Shown here piece by piece: positions 37,649 through 49,232 of a stretch of DNA of 64,000 nucleotides (its first letter is position 1; every line of letters starts with the position of its first letter). Under the pieces are notes generated by a model. It did no database searches. It saw only the letters and a list, made by a program, of their open reading frames with translations, and was not told the DNA's origin. The stretch covers positions 2,100,171 to 2,164,170 of the forward strand of contig JAJEKV010000037.1 of the NCBI GenBank assembly GCA_021234155.1. The letters are read 5' to 3'. This DNA is from Isoetes taiwanensis (lineage: Eukaryota > Streptophyta > Lycopodiopsida > Isoetales > Isoetaceae). Position numbers and translations under genes: made by a program.

Positions 37649-40600
37649 GAATGCCACGGTTCTATTGCGATAGCTATAGAACCGACATTCCTTGGATGGG
37701 GACGTCCCTTTTTCGGACTCCCTATTTATTCAGCATTTTTCATTTTTTTCGTCATCGGCGTTCTCTTGAGCTAGTTTTCTGCTTTCTCTCTATCCTACCA
37801 GTTTGATAATCTACCAATCAAAGACTATTCCTATGTTTGATCTTGATTGCACAATCCGCTAAAATTTCTGGAAGCTCGGTAGGGCTCTTCCTTCGGCTTG
37901 GATTCGGCCACTGCTGCCAGCGACTGGTTCCCGCTAAGCCTTCTTGGATGTGGTTCAAGAACTATTTTTTCGACCAGAGTTTTTGTGCAGTCCAGATCTG
38001 GGTTTTCTTGGTTTTCTATTTTGAATGGGTTCTTAGCGGTGAGGTTTTTGCAGAAATCCAGTTCTTTGGTTTATATGATCCTGGTGGACCACTCAATATA
38101 TTCATGGGCAGTTTTCAATTCAATTTTCTTCCTGATCTTGCTAAGCACAAAGCATGAATCGATGGTTGCGAGGAATCTTTCTGGAGCACAGGGCATGCCG
38201 GATAATATTGATACCTTTTTTATTCCGCTTTTGCAGATGTGATCTGTGGTTTAGCATCAATCGATGGTTGCAAGCCCTAACCTGTTTTGTTCATACTGAT
38301 TTTTGTGCTTGATGTTCAGCACGAGGGTTTGTGCCGTTTTCCTGGTTGTCGGTGCTTATGGAGATCCAGCTTTGATTCGTTTGTCAAGGCCAGTTTTGGG
38401 CCGAATCTGGCTCCAGATCGTGTTAGCAAGGACCTGGACTCTAGCCACGGCATCTGGCGGATAACTCAGATCGATGGATGCAGTTCGTTGCCGCGACCCT
38501 AGAGGTCTTCTCCGCAGACATTCCCTATCTGTAAATCAGTTTCTGTAAATCAGTCTGTAAGTTGTTTTGCCTTTCTTCAAATATATATATAATAATAATA
38601 CTTAGTTGTTAATACAAATTGACAGGGTCCATTGGATAGCCAAATGGTTTTTGTTTCTGTGGTCATGGGTTCCAGTTCTGAATGAAGCACTTTTTTTCGG
38701 ATCCAATATTACTTCTGTGGTCAGTTCTGAATGAAGCACCTTTTTTCGGATCCAATATTACTTCTGTGATCATAGGTTCAAGTCCGAAGGAAACAATTTC
38801 TTCGGGTCCAATGTTTTGGGGTCATATATTATCTTTATTTGTGATTGGAAGGTTTTTCAAGTTCTATTGTCTCGGGGATGTTTCTATCTTTCATTGTAGC
38901 GTGCGAAGTTGCTAGTCACATATGGGCGGTTACATGATATTTTATCCTTCTTTTTAAATTGTTTAGAGAGACCCATGTGAGTAAAGTCCTATTTTAAGGC
39001 ATTTCTTTGTAAATATCTAGGCTTTAGTCCTCATATTAACGAAAAGTACATTTTCCTATCCTTATTTGTTGTCTGTAGATGTTTTTGTCCATTTTATAAA
39101 ATGCCTTCATCAGTTTTTTGGCAACATATATTGTTGGATTCACGTTCCATTCAAATGCCTTGATATTTGATATTTCGTCTGTCTAATGTTCGCTCGCCGT
39201 TTTTCTTCTGGTGGATTTTTTCGAGCACAACCTAGGTATGGTTTTGTTTTCTCATTTCATTCATCTGCCACGTGAGTTTCTGACTAGGTATATTGTAATC
39301 ATTTTTTTCTAATGTTGGCCCCCCGAATTTTTTGTGGTTTCTTCAAGTGCAACCTAGGGGATTTTTTCAAGCGCAACCAAGATCTGTTGGATTCTCGTTT
39401 CATTTAATTGCTCAAGATAGGATATACTTTGCTCTCCTAATATTGGCCGCCGATTTTTCTTTTGTGGATTTTCTCAAGCGCAACCTAGGTATGTTTTTTA
39501 TTTTCTCATTTTTTTCAGTTGCGCCGAAACTTGCATTGGATTTTATTGTGCTATGGGCTCAATATTTTTTACTCTCCATCTAAAAGGCCCACATAAGGGT
39601 TTAGGGTCTGGCCTCCCTTTTGTCATATTTTATACCTGGTTATAGATTGCATGTCCGACTATTGTGTACCAGACTCACAACCTTTGTTTATCGAGCATTT
39701 TTTGCGCTTTTATCTTTCTCATTGTCATTAGTTTAACACGCCGTGTTGTATAATACTCTATGGTTAGGTGGTTCGTTGCATCACTTGTGTACGTGTCTTT
39801 TATAGTTTGCATCACTTGTATATGTGTCTTTTATAGATGTCCCTGAGGTAGTATTGTGTTTTGACTGATATTGCGTTTTTCTTGAGATTCTTCTATAAGA
39901 TTCGTACTTGCCAATAGTGATAACTCATCATGTTGTTGCCCTTTGCTCTTAGTTTATTTCACATAGTGTGTTAGTCAGTGCTGGACTGCTTTCAATTGAT
40001 CAGTCTTTTTAGTTTTCCAATTTTTATGACTACATTCTTGTCTGGGACTATCACAACTTATGGTCTTGTTGGATGTTTTCCATTTGGTGGGCACGTGCTA
40101 GGGGATGATTGCGCTTATCCCCCCTTTTTTCAGTTTTTAGGTTGTATGTCATTTTGCTCAAGGTGCTCATTCTTCTATTGGATGCTTTTCGTATTTGTGC
40201 CCCTTTCTTCTTGACTCTGCATTAAGCATAGCGTCCTTATTTCACTCATGGTAGCCTTTAGAAGCAGTTTGTAGTTCTTCTATCGCAATTTTTCATTGGA
40301 GACTGCTTGTGGCAGCATTATGGTGATGTGCACATTTTCATGGCATATATTACATAGTTCTCTCCATCGTTGTTTTCCAAATTTCTTAGTTGTTCCGATT
40401 ATCTATCTTGTGTTCTGGCATTAGAGTTTTTCTGGGCATTGTTTGCAAGTTATGGATCTCACTGAGCTATTCATTTATAGGGTCTCCTATAAATTTTCTA
40501 GTTGTTTATCATGTTGTTCCTTGTTCTCCATTCTTCGCTTGAGTCATCCTATTTGCAGTTACATTCGTTCCTTTGCCCCCTTTTTGTTGCTCCGTTATTT

Positions 40601-43185
40601 TTGCCTTCGTGCAACTCTTGCTCACGTTCTTATTTTTCATCCTCCCATAATTTGGGGCATGTGGGTTGCTTTTCCAGTTATGTTGGTCCCTCTGGGTTCA
40701 CCCTTGTTTCGACATCTTTGAACTTTTTCTGTTGATATTGCTCCCTATATATGTAGTTCGGTTAATACTAATTTTTGCATATTTGTCTGTCCGGCTTGGC
40801 ATCATGTTTTATGCATGTTTCCTTTGTCGACTAGTCTTTCACTCATTTTTGGTTCATTCTGTATTTAGCCATTTGCTCCATGTATTCTCGTTGACTTCTT
40901 TTAGCTATTTTAGTTCCTTTTTTAGTTCGCGTTTCTATTTATTTTTTGATCCACATTTCATTCGTTTCATATGGGTTTTCTTTCTTTTGTTTATTGACTG
41001 TGTCGATCCTTCATTCGCTTCTTTTTTAATCCATTCGCTCAAGTTCCTTTTCGTTTTTTATTCAATTAACCTTTTGAATTGTCTTTACTCTATTAGCCTT
41101 GCTTAGCACTTTCTTCTTGATTTGTAACCCTCACCTGATCTATTCTAGTCATCCTTTTTTGCCAACTTGTTCTGTCTTCTATTGCTCATTTGTTACTTGT
41201 TTTCTCGGCTTTCAATCTGTTATGTTCAAAGATGTTGTACCAAGTTGATTTGGCATCCACTGCTGTATTTCACAAATCAGTGGAGCAGGGTTAATCGATA
41301 TCTTAGCCTTTGCTAATGGTTTTTATCTATTGTCTATTTTCTTAATGGTCAGTTATGTAGTGGTTGTTTATATTCGGTGAGTTTTTGTAGTACACTGGTT
41401 TGCTTTCTTTGCATGGTTCCGGACCATTTTGGGTCATGTTTTTATCAGGTTTTGATGCTTTTTCCATTGAGTTATCATTGTTCTTTGCTACATTGCTCCA
41501 TGGTTTTCACATTCTATGCTTTAGAGTGCGAGTGGTTTATTTGCTCCCTAGCTTTTTGGTGTCCTTGATCATTTCACCTATATGTGCTTCGTCCTTTTTT
41601 GAATTACTAAATCACCACCATCCCCTTTTTTGTCACAGGAAGTTCCTTTGGTCTCAGTAATTCCATCGTTTCGGGTAAAAGCATGTTAGGGTGTCCCTTA
41701 AAAAGTATTATTTAGTGACCAAAAAAGTACCTAAAAAGGTACCCAGGACTGGGTACTGGGTACCTATGTGATATCTCAATAAAAGGTACATTTTAAAACT
41801 TTTATAAATATTTTGGTCTCTGGTAGCATTATCTTTATCTTAACTTTGAATATTAATGCGTCCTTGACTTTTATTGTGGACTTTTGTACTAGTTTTAATG
41901 AAAATAAAAATGAGAAAGTACCCAGTTCTGAAGTACCTAGTGTATGTACTTTTGCAGGTTCCAAAAGTGGTACACCCTAACATGCTTTTACCCTTTCCTA
42001 TTAGCTTCATTTACCCTTTTTATTTTTTGTCGTTTCATTTGCTCCATTTGCACTTTCATCTTGCCTTCTTTGTACCATTGCCTTAAGCTACTCTTTCAAA
42101 CTCCTTTGCCTTCATTTGACTCTTTACCATGTTTTATGTACTCTCTTTAGGTTTTTTTATACCATGGATTTCAATTTTCATTTTTCCTGCCTAGTTCTTT
42201 TCTTGCATTTGATAATCCTATGTTTTTTGTTACGTTTCCAACCCTTAGTTGCTCAGTTTGGTCTGGTTGCTCACTTTTTTCTAGGATTTCCAAAGTTTAA
42301 GGTACTTTATGCCTTTATTTCTGGTTGTTCAAGTTTGTTAATAGGTTTCTTTGTTTTTAGGCAGTTTTACTTTTTGTCATTTAGGTATTCTTTTGGCCCT
42401 TTTTTACTCTCCTTTTTTATGCTTTTATGTTTTCCGCTTTGACCCTTTGTTATTTTGGTTTTTAGATTTGTTACGCTTTGCTCCATCTGTCCTATTAGCT
42501 TCTTCATGCATTCTGTTTCATTTTGTTTTCAATGATCCTTGTGGACTCGTTTCTCCTTTCTTTATTCCACATTTTCAATCTGTTTCTATTAGATTCGACC
42601 CTCATTATCTCAAAGACTCCATTTGATGGCATTTCTCTATTCGGTTGTGTATGCCATGTTCCCTTCAAGGTTTTCCTTTGGCTTGGTGTTTTGTTTCACA
42701 TTACTCCTTTAGTTGCATCATCGGTTCCTTCTTTGTCTTCTTGCTCCTTGTCTTTTTGCTAGTTAGGATAGTTCGGATTTTTGTATCTTTGTTAGTGTAA
42801 CATGTATTGGTGCATTGGCCATTTGCCATCGTCACTCTATTGATGTCGTCAGGTTCATGGCTCTGTTTGTTGTTGTACCATGAGTTCCTTTCCTCATCTC
42901 TTATTGCGCTTTTCCATCTACTCCTTTATTTTTATGCTTCTCTTCCATCTTCCACGATAGTGTTCCATTGTGTCCGTAGGCTTTGTGGTCGTTCCTCTTT
43001 TACCTTATTTTCTATCAGCCTTATATGTGCATTCTGTTTCGTTTTTATTTCAGTGTCCTTATAGTCTCATTTCTCCCTTGCTTTCGAACAGTTTTTCATT
43101 TTGGCTTCCTTTCTTTCTTTGTCCATGATGAGATTTGTTCCTCTTCTATCGGCCGATATATATGTTGTCATAGGACCCATCCTAG
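37649..43185 (+). mobile_element. Candidate element unit X1 (T-rich, 5.5 kb)
   Basis: It begins GAATGCCACGGTTCTATTGC and shares its first 155 bases (37649-37804) with 43186-43340. It ends with a 42-base segment (43149-43190 including GAATG) that is identical at 44599-44640. The interior is strikingly rich in T and poor in A on the plus strand, with no coding frame. Phe-rich frames on the plus strand reflect composition. Near 39220-39490 there are loose repeats of CGCAACCTAGG-type words. Whether this is a transposon, a head-to-tail dimer or part of a larger repeat is not settled. Confidence 0.5.
41673..41993. mobile_element. 321-bp MITE-like element with 22-bp terminal inverted repeats
   Basis: The left end GGGTAAAAGCATGTTAGGGT(GT) is repeated exactly as the reverse complement at the right end (41972-41993). 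TTTC borders both ends (41669-41672, 41994-41997) and could be a 4-base target duplication, though the surroundings are T-rich. The inside is less T-biased than the host block and has further inverted words built on GTACCCAG and GTACCTA. It encodes nothing. The superfamily is not assigned. Confidence 0.8.
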
Positions 43186-43245
43186 GAATGCCACGGTTCT
43201 ATTGCGATAGCAATAGAACCGACATTCCTTGGATGGGGACGTCCC
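43149..43245. repeat. X1/X2 junction: imperfect palindrome of about 70 bp
   Basis: The left arm GGACCCATCCTAGGAATG, then CGGTTCTATTGC, loop GATA, then GCAATAGAACCG and the right arm CATTCCTTGGATGGGGACG. The inner 12-bp stem is perfect; the outer arms differ by a few bases and small bulges. Confidence 0.85.
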
Positions 43246-44640
43246 TTTTTCGGACTCCCTATTTATTCATCATTTTTCATTTTTTCGTCATCGGCGTTCT
43301 CTTGAGCTAGTTTTCTGCTTTCTCTCTATCCTACCAGTTTCCCTCACCCTCCCTCCCTTGATGGTTTATCTACATCTGATCTTATCCCCGTTTTTTCTCA
43401 TTACCCCTTTCCATTCCATTTCCTTTTTTGTCCGTTGACCATCTTTGTCTATGTTTCCATATTTTTCGGGTCCCTCTGCAGCCTCTAGATCTTCCATGGT
43501 TTCCTTTTGATGCTTTTGACAGTGCATATGTTCTTGTTCATCAGTTTTCTGGATGTGGCACTTTAGCCTCCGAGGCCTATTCATTATCTCGTTCTTCTCG
43601 GAGTCTGTCAAATCTTCTGTACTTTTCAGGTCGCCTTACAGCCCTCGATATCCTCCGTGCTTTCTTTCTTCTTTGAGGATACATATATTTTTATTTCCAT
43701 TTGTTTCTCGGTGTGGCTCTGTAGCCTCCGCGACTTCTTATCATTTCATTCTTTCTCCGCATGGCTATAGCCGCTGTGACTTAATTTCTTGTTCATTTTC
43801 TCTTGGACAATATTTATTATTATTCATTTTCACAGACGTGTGGATCTGTCTATGTTGTAGTTCTGGTGTCGTCAGCTTTGTCTGCATAGTTTCTTTTTCT
43901 CGGCGTGGTGTCGTAGCCTCCGAGACAATCTTTGTTATTCATTTCCTCTCGGCGTGGCACTGTAGCCTCCGAGGCAGCACCAATCGGATGGTTTTTCTTT
44001 TTTCCCGCGATGGTTTTTTTCCGCGGATGGTTCCCGATTGGTCGGCTGTTGTTTCTTCCTCGGCGTGGCCCTGGAGCCTCCAAGTGCTATTATATTTTTG
44101 ATATTTGCGCTTTGGCACGTGTCCAAGCTTGAAGCCACTAACTTTCTAACGGGTCATTCTCCTTTGCATTCTTTCCATTGCAGGTTCTTTCTTGCAGCTT
44201 GCTCAGTTGTGAGCGCCATCACGTTGTATTTCAACTCTTTTCTCGGCAGATGTATGCTAGTAGCAGTCTTCTGGATCGTTGGTGGCCATTTGTCATAATG
44301 GCGGCATTTTATATCCCGATGAGAAGCGGTCGCGGGTTCTTACCTTTGCTTATACCAAGTAGCGAAAAATCACCCTCTATTCTGGATGAGAAGCGTTGTA
44401 CCAATTTTCTCACATTCGCATGGACCATGCGGCGGATAAATCATCTTTTATCTTGTATCCCTTAATCTCATCATGCTCTCGATGATTGTCTAGTTTTCGG
44501 AGCACTAAAATTTCAAGTTTTTCAGAAGTTCTACTCCAGTAGGGGTATCAATTTGTACTCAACGATTTTACAAAGCTCAATGAGAACACCACTTCACTTC
44601 GGCCGATATATATGTTGTCATAGGACCCATCCTAGGAATG
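43186..44640 (+). mobile_element. Candidate element unit X2 (1.45 kb), head to tail with X1
   Basis: It has the same 155-base start and the same 42-base end as X1 but a different interior. About six copies of a hairpin-forming phrase of the type CTCGGCGTGGC-ACTGTA-GCCTCCGAG occur between 43550 and 44090. A plus-strand frame of 182 codons (43553-44101) crosses them and shows no domain. GAATG flanks each unit boundary (37649, 43186, 44636). Confidence 0.5.
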
Positions 44641-45701
44641 TCATATGTTATAAGACATGCTTCATAATGAAGCGGTGGAAAAGTAAAGTTCATAAGACTT
44701 GTCACAAGCATGACTATGACATCATAAATGTTGTCTTATAGTTATAAAACAATCATATTTTAGGCCAATCGTGGGAAAAGGACCGTTACGTCTGCGATAT
44801 TGTCTTATTTTTGTATCGAAAAAAAATTCTCAATACAATCAGTCCCCTGCCTGTGGTTTGGTGCCTAGCCCTTTGGATTAGCAATTTGGAGGTCTTATGT
44901 TTAAGACTTTTTTGGGACGTTTGGAAGATCATCATGCATCTCTATGGGATGCTGCCATGTGGTATCGTCATATGTCACTAGGGGATGCTGTCATGTGGTA
45001 TGACATAAGAAGTATTATCTATCTTTCTTAAAGTAGATATCCAAATCTAAATGGAAGATTTAATGTTTTTTGTTGTGGTTAATGAGAGGTGTTGCTTTTT
45101 TGGTTTGAGGAAAAAACAAAATATGAAAAAGCATTGGCAACTTCAAAATAACATATAAACCATTAAGTATACTAAAATATCAAATACTTAATATCCATTT
45201 ATTATAAACCATCCATAACACACAACTCAAAAGTTCTAATTTTTTTGGCCCTCATGCTCCTATTGTCTCTGCGTGCTTTTGCACTAGCGAGTGAAACCTT
45301 TAGGGTTTCGCACCATTAGGGCTCTCACCTGGTTCATTTTCGCCCTAGATACGCGTCGCTTCTGCATCGAGCCTCTCATTCATTCATCATCAACTAGCAT
45401 TCCTCTAGGATGTGAAAGCATTGTATGAAATTCTAAACCCTTGCCACACTTTGCCATTTTAGCAACATCACAAAATGGACTCTTCTCCATTTTTAAAATA
45501 TTCTCCAGCGTATTGTCAACCTCTCATTCTTCATTGAATGAGGTGTCCGCGTCGATGTCAATAAAAGAACTAAACAGTGAATCATTTGCTTGTGGGGTAG
45601 CTCTACTAGCACATACACGCACACAAAAAGCGTTAAGCAAAGGACATTAGACAAGCGAAATGAATAAAGGAAATTTATGTATTAAGTAAAATGTACTATG
45701 C
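44641..45701. other. Intergenic DNA with a possible SINE remnant
   Basis: TAGCCCTTTGG near 44870 resembles a polymerase III A-box, and ATGTTTAAGAC near 44898 is a poor B-box. This is too weak to call. The sequence CTTTAGGGTTTCGCACCATTAG near 45299 has no identified role. No gene seen. Confidence 0.3.
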
Positions 45702-46412
45702 CTAGGAAACATCTAAAGTATGATCTCTATAATTAAAAAGGGATGTAATTCTAGAAGAGCGTGAATTCTGGATCTTATAAACGAAGGCTGGCGTTTCTGG
45801 TTCATATTCATCATCCTCCACATGCAATGTTCTCAGAATGTCTGTGTCATGTCCATCATCCAAAGAATCATTGCTACTTTTGCCACTAAAGAAATAGCTA
45901 GAGTAGCCTCGAGCTCGTCTAGTCCAAAGCCTTCTCCTTCTCTTGCCCACTTTGCGAAGAGGAACAACATCTATTGGAAGCCCATACATTATGCAATGTA
46001 CATCTTTAACGAACGCTTGTGAAGGGGTTAGGATCATGCGCCATGCTGCCTCTACTCGCTCTTGGCTTCTATGTGCGGTATTGGAAGGAAGCACCCATGC
46101 ACTAGATAGAACAAACTTCTCAGTTCTTAGCATTCGTACTACAATGTAGCACAGAATAGGGGACCTTTGCTTTCTTCCATGGTACATTACAAAATGCTTG
46201 GCACGATGCAATAAAGTCTGGTTGTCTAGTATGGCACAATTTTTTATCTCTCCTGCACCATAGAACGTGTACTTATTCTTCCCTTTCTCCATTTGCTCTG
46301 CAGACGCCTCCTTCGAGTAATATTTGAAATGCAACTTACCTAAATATTTGAGGCAATATCCGATCATTCTGTTTAAAACAATGCAAGAGCGTGTCATGCA
46401 AAGCCTTGCCAA
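45702..46412 (-). CDS. Unrecognised 236-codon ORF
   Basis: The product has ordinary composition: an N-terminal Cys/Leu-rich part (GYCLKYLGKLHFKYYS), a middle with YTFYGAGEIKNCAILDNQT, a basic segment RKVGKRRRRLWTRRARGYSS near residue 180, and an acidic stretch with DDGHDTDI. No known domain is recognised. A GTAAGT donor-like site interrupts the early codons near 46341, so the real exon could start or end there. The frames at 46459-46698 and 46766-47257 lie upstream on the same strand and may be exons of the same gene. Confidence 0.4.
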   Translation of the reverse strand: MARLCMTRSCIVLNRMIGYCLKYLGKLHFKYYSKEASAEQMEKGKNKYTFYGAGEIKNCAILDNQTLLHRAKHFVMYHGRKQRSPILCYIVVRMLRTEKFVLSSAWVLPSNTAHRSQERVEAAWRMILTPSQAFVKDVHCIMYGLPIDVVPLRKVGKRRRRLWTRRARGYSSYFFSGKSSNDSLDDGHDTDILRTLHVEDDEYEPETPAFVYKIQNSRSSRITSLFNYRDHTLDVS

Positions 46413-46458
46413 TAGTTACTCCATTAGGGACTTATGGTCAACCCAATCCAAAGCATGT

Positions 46459-47257
46459 TTAAATGATGAATTTACTGAGTTTGGAGTTGTCATCTCCATC
46501 CCAGGCTTCGAAATCCCCAATAGCTCTAACCAGATAATTTGCCGGTAAGTGTAATGCTCCACCGGATTTTGAATATAAACTCAAGATTATTTGTTTGCCG
46601 ACAAATAACAAATCCGAACCGGAAAATAAGGATTGTGACCAGAAATTTAGAAGACTAACTCCTAGTTTTTCGATGCCTGCTCCATCCTGAGCACACACTG
46701 CAAATGCAGATGGTCTAATTCTGACTCTCGCTCTTGTGATACCATCCCTACTATGCAGTCACTGTCTAGAAACCTACACGCCCTGACATATACGCTTGTT
46801 CGTTGATCCTCCAAAAGCCTTTTCTTCTCCTCTCTCTACTTTGGTTCTTCTTCCTCTCCCTAGCGCGCTCCTTCTCCCTCTCTTGTTTAGCAATCTTAGC
46901 AATCTCCCATTGCTCCTTCTGCAAATCTTTGTGGACGATATCCTTCTTCGGCCCTCTATTCATTCCAATAACTAAATCCTCTGTTTCAACAAAGTTAGAG
47001 TGATGGAAACAAGGGGCGGTGCAACTAGGAAGGCTTGCATCCAATGCTCTGGCAGCTGCAGTGAAGCTGCCTTTTGGCAATCTACCTTCTTCATTTAAGC
47101 AAATTCCTGTAGAGGCCCTCCGAGCTTGCTCGAAAATGCATGGTGCACTAATAGAAATACAAGATGGGTTCTTTTGCAAGAGAAATACAAGGTGTGATGG
47201 CTTCTCTTGAAACACAAATATAAGATGTGTTGCTTGCACTCGACAGTTCTCTTGCAT
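46459..47257 (-). CDS. Unrecognised ORF pair, possible upstream exons
   Basis: The frame 46766-47257 (163 codons) ends in a highly charged helix with KIAKQEREKERARERKKNQS, preceded by GMNRGPKKDIVHKDLQKEQ. The frame 46459-46698 (79 codons) contains LSLYSKSGGALHLPANYLV. They are collinear with the 45702-46412 ORF on the minus strand. No domain is recognised; the charged helix could be a nuclear localisation or nucleic-acid-binding segment, which is only a guess from composition. Confidence 0.3.
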
Positions 47258-48777
47258 TCAAGTATCAGAAGCAAATAAGATTGGATAATCTGTTTGGAGT
47301 TCTTAAGCAACAAGAATACATATTAAGGAGTGGCATTAGACAATATAAGCAACTCAAAATGGCTGGGATGCTTGGGGATCTGATAAACGTCAGAAGAGTT
47401 TGAATTGCGGAGTAATAACTAACAATGAATGGAGTGATTATGGCGTCAGAATGGTTAGGATGCTTGAAGCGACTATGGCTTCCAAATTGCATAAAATGAT
47501 ATGAATCAAAAGGATGAATTGCAGAGTAATAACTAGCAATGGATGGAGCAACAATAGCATCAAAATGGATGGGATGTTGAGTGACTATGGCTTTCAAACT
47601 GCACAAACGGATATGGATCTAAAGGATGTGAAGGTGTTCTACAGAGAAAAGTATAAATGGCTGGGGTTCAATTCCAGTAAAATTCTAGGATTATTACCTG
47701 AGGACACTTTGTTGCCAGCTTAGCATTGGCTTTCTCTAGGACTTGAGAATCGATTGAAACTAGCTTTCTGATGTAGGCCGATTTTAGACTTGGGCTTTTT
47801 GATGTGGTAAAGGCAGATATGAACTCGAATTTGCAGCATGATTCTCTATCAGAGGGCGATATGCAATCGAATAAGCAGGCCGGATTCTGCTGTGTCGTGG
47901 CCTATAAAAGGTTGTAGGCTTTTTTAATTGTCTATTGGCCTCAAGAAAAATAGAACTCTTAAAGCTTTTTAGGCACACCTTCTTCTTTCTATTCTTTATT
48001 TTTATGAACATACAATGATTTGCCATGCATAAAAACCCTTATTTCTAAATTGAACACCCCCCCCCCCCAAAAAAAAAAAAAAAAACTTGGTAAAAAGCAT
48101 TTGCATTTTATTTTTATTTGTGGAAGAACATTTTTTTTTTAAATGTGGCCAAAAAGTTGTTAAAATATAAGACACTATAGTAGTGGAAAATCACCCTTAA
48201 GGGTTCGGTCAGATGTTAATGTCAACAAGATAAGATAAGATGAATTTTTACGTCCACGGGAATCCAATGGGTTATGGGACGCCACATGCAAGGGCAACAA
48301 CCCATCTAAAACCAAATATTAAAAGGCTACCAAGAATAAGATAAGATAATGTCCCATCAATGACCAAAATGGGAGAGGTCACATGATATGTCTTTCTTAT
48401 TTGCTTATGTGGCCTAAAAGTGGCTAAAATATAAAACACCATAGTAGTGGAAAATTTGCTTATGTGGCCAAATTAAAGTGGCTAATATATAGGAAGCGAA
48501 CCTATCTAAACCTAAATGGGACATGCCTTATTTTTATCCGTGGAAAACCTTTTTTTTTTTTTAATTTGCTTATGTAAAATATAAGACAACCATTAGTGCA
48601 AAATCTACTTATCAGTGGAAAATCACCCTTAATGCTTCGGTCAGATGTTGATGTGAGCAGGCCGTCAATGACCAAAATGTGAGGGGTCACATGCGATGTT
48701 TTGACAGGATCGAAGCCACGTTGATAACCAGCCATTCCAACAGCTCTTGCTCTCGGTTGAAAGTGTTCTTATATACA
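47258..48777. other. Intergenic DNA with dispersed short repeats and a poly-C/poly-A run
   Basis: A run of C followed by a run of A lies at about 48057-48086. Between 48130 and 48660 the phrases TTGCTTATGTGGCC, GTGGAAAATCACCCTTAA and TTCGGTCAGATGTT recur, pointing to a fragmented repeated element. Duplicated phrases with GGATGCTTG... GACTATGGC also occur near 47370-47590. No gene supported. Confidence 0.4.
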
Positions 48778-48848
48778 GGGACATTCCTGAGATGGAAACA
48801 GGGCGACGCACGGAGCGCAGAGCCCTGTTGACATCTCAGGAATGTCCC
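48778..48848. repeat. 71-bp foldback hairpin
   Basis: GGGACATTCCTGAGATG (48778-48794) is matched exactly by its reverse complement (48832-48848), with an inner stem CAGGGC/GCCCTG. The outer arm resembles the X-unit palindrome arm (GACATTCCTTGGATGG). Confidence 0.9.
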
Positions 48849-49232
48849 CTAAACGGACATTTTTGTAACGTAGAAAAGACTTAGGAGGCATTCTGATGCA
48901 AGTAAAAAGCTTAAGAATGATGGGTAAACACTCTGGAATGCAGGTAAACACTCCGGAATGCATGGTAAACAAGAAGTAGAAACGCAGCAGCCGCCGCAGA
49001 AGCTCTGGTCCTCGATCAATTTTTTTTTTTACTTTGTTTGAAACACTGCCACGTGGCACGGTGCTACTGACGGATGCATTATAATGCCTCCTAAGTATTT
49101 AAGTCAATAGGGATTATACTGGATCAAGACACGTAAATTTTTAGCACTTGGCATCTCTATTGTCTGTCCAAAATATAAATATTTTTAAGCTCCGTACACA
49201 AGGCACCTAGAAATTTAACTACCATTACTAAC
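48849..49232. other. Short intergenic stretch
   Basis: Contains a direct repeat of CACTC(T/C)GGAATGCA near 48931 and 48949. Nothing else recognised. Confidence 0.4.

Noticed and set aside
40443-42762. Hydrophobic Phe/Leu-rich frames as membrane proteins
   Set aside because: They overlap in several frames and follow directly from the T bias of the strand.
43553-44101. 182-codon plus-strand frame as a gene
   Set aside because: Composition is Phe/Ser/Cys-rich like all frames in the T-rich block, and it crosses the hairpin repeats without any domain.
37649-44640. X1/X2 as an LTR retrotransposon or a hammerhead-bearing retrozyme
   Set aside because: The shared ends do not start TG or end CA, no primer site or coding domain is present, and no hammerhead core was seen near the borders.
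48057-48086. Poly-C/poly-A run as a retrotransposed mRNA tail
   Set aside because: No upstream coding remnant or target duplication is visible; it reads as a simple repeat.
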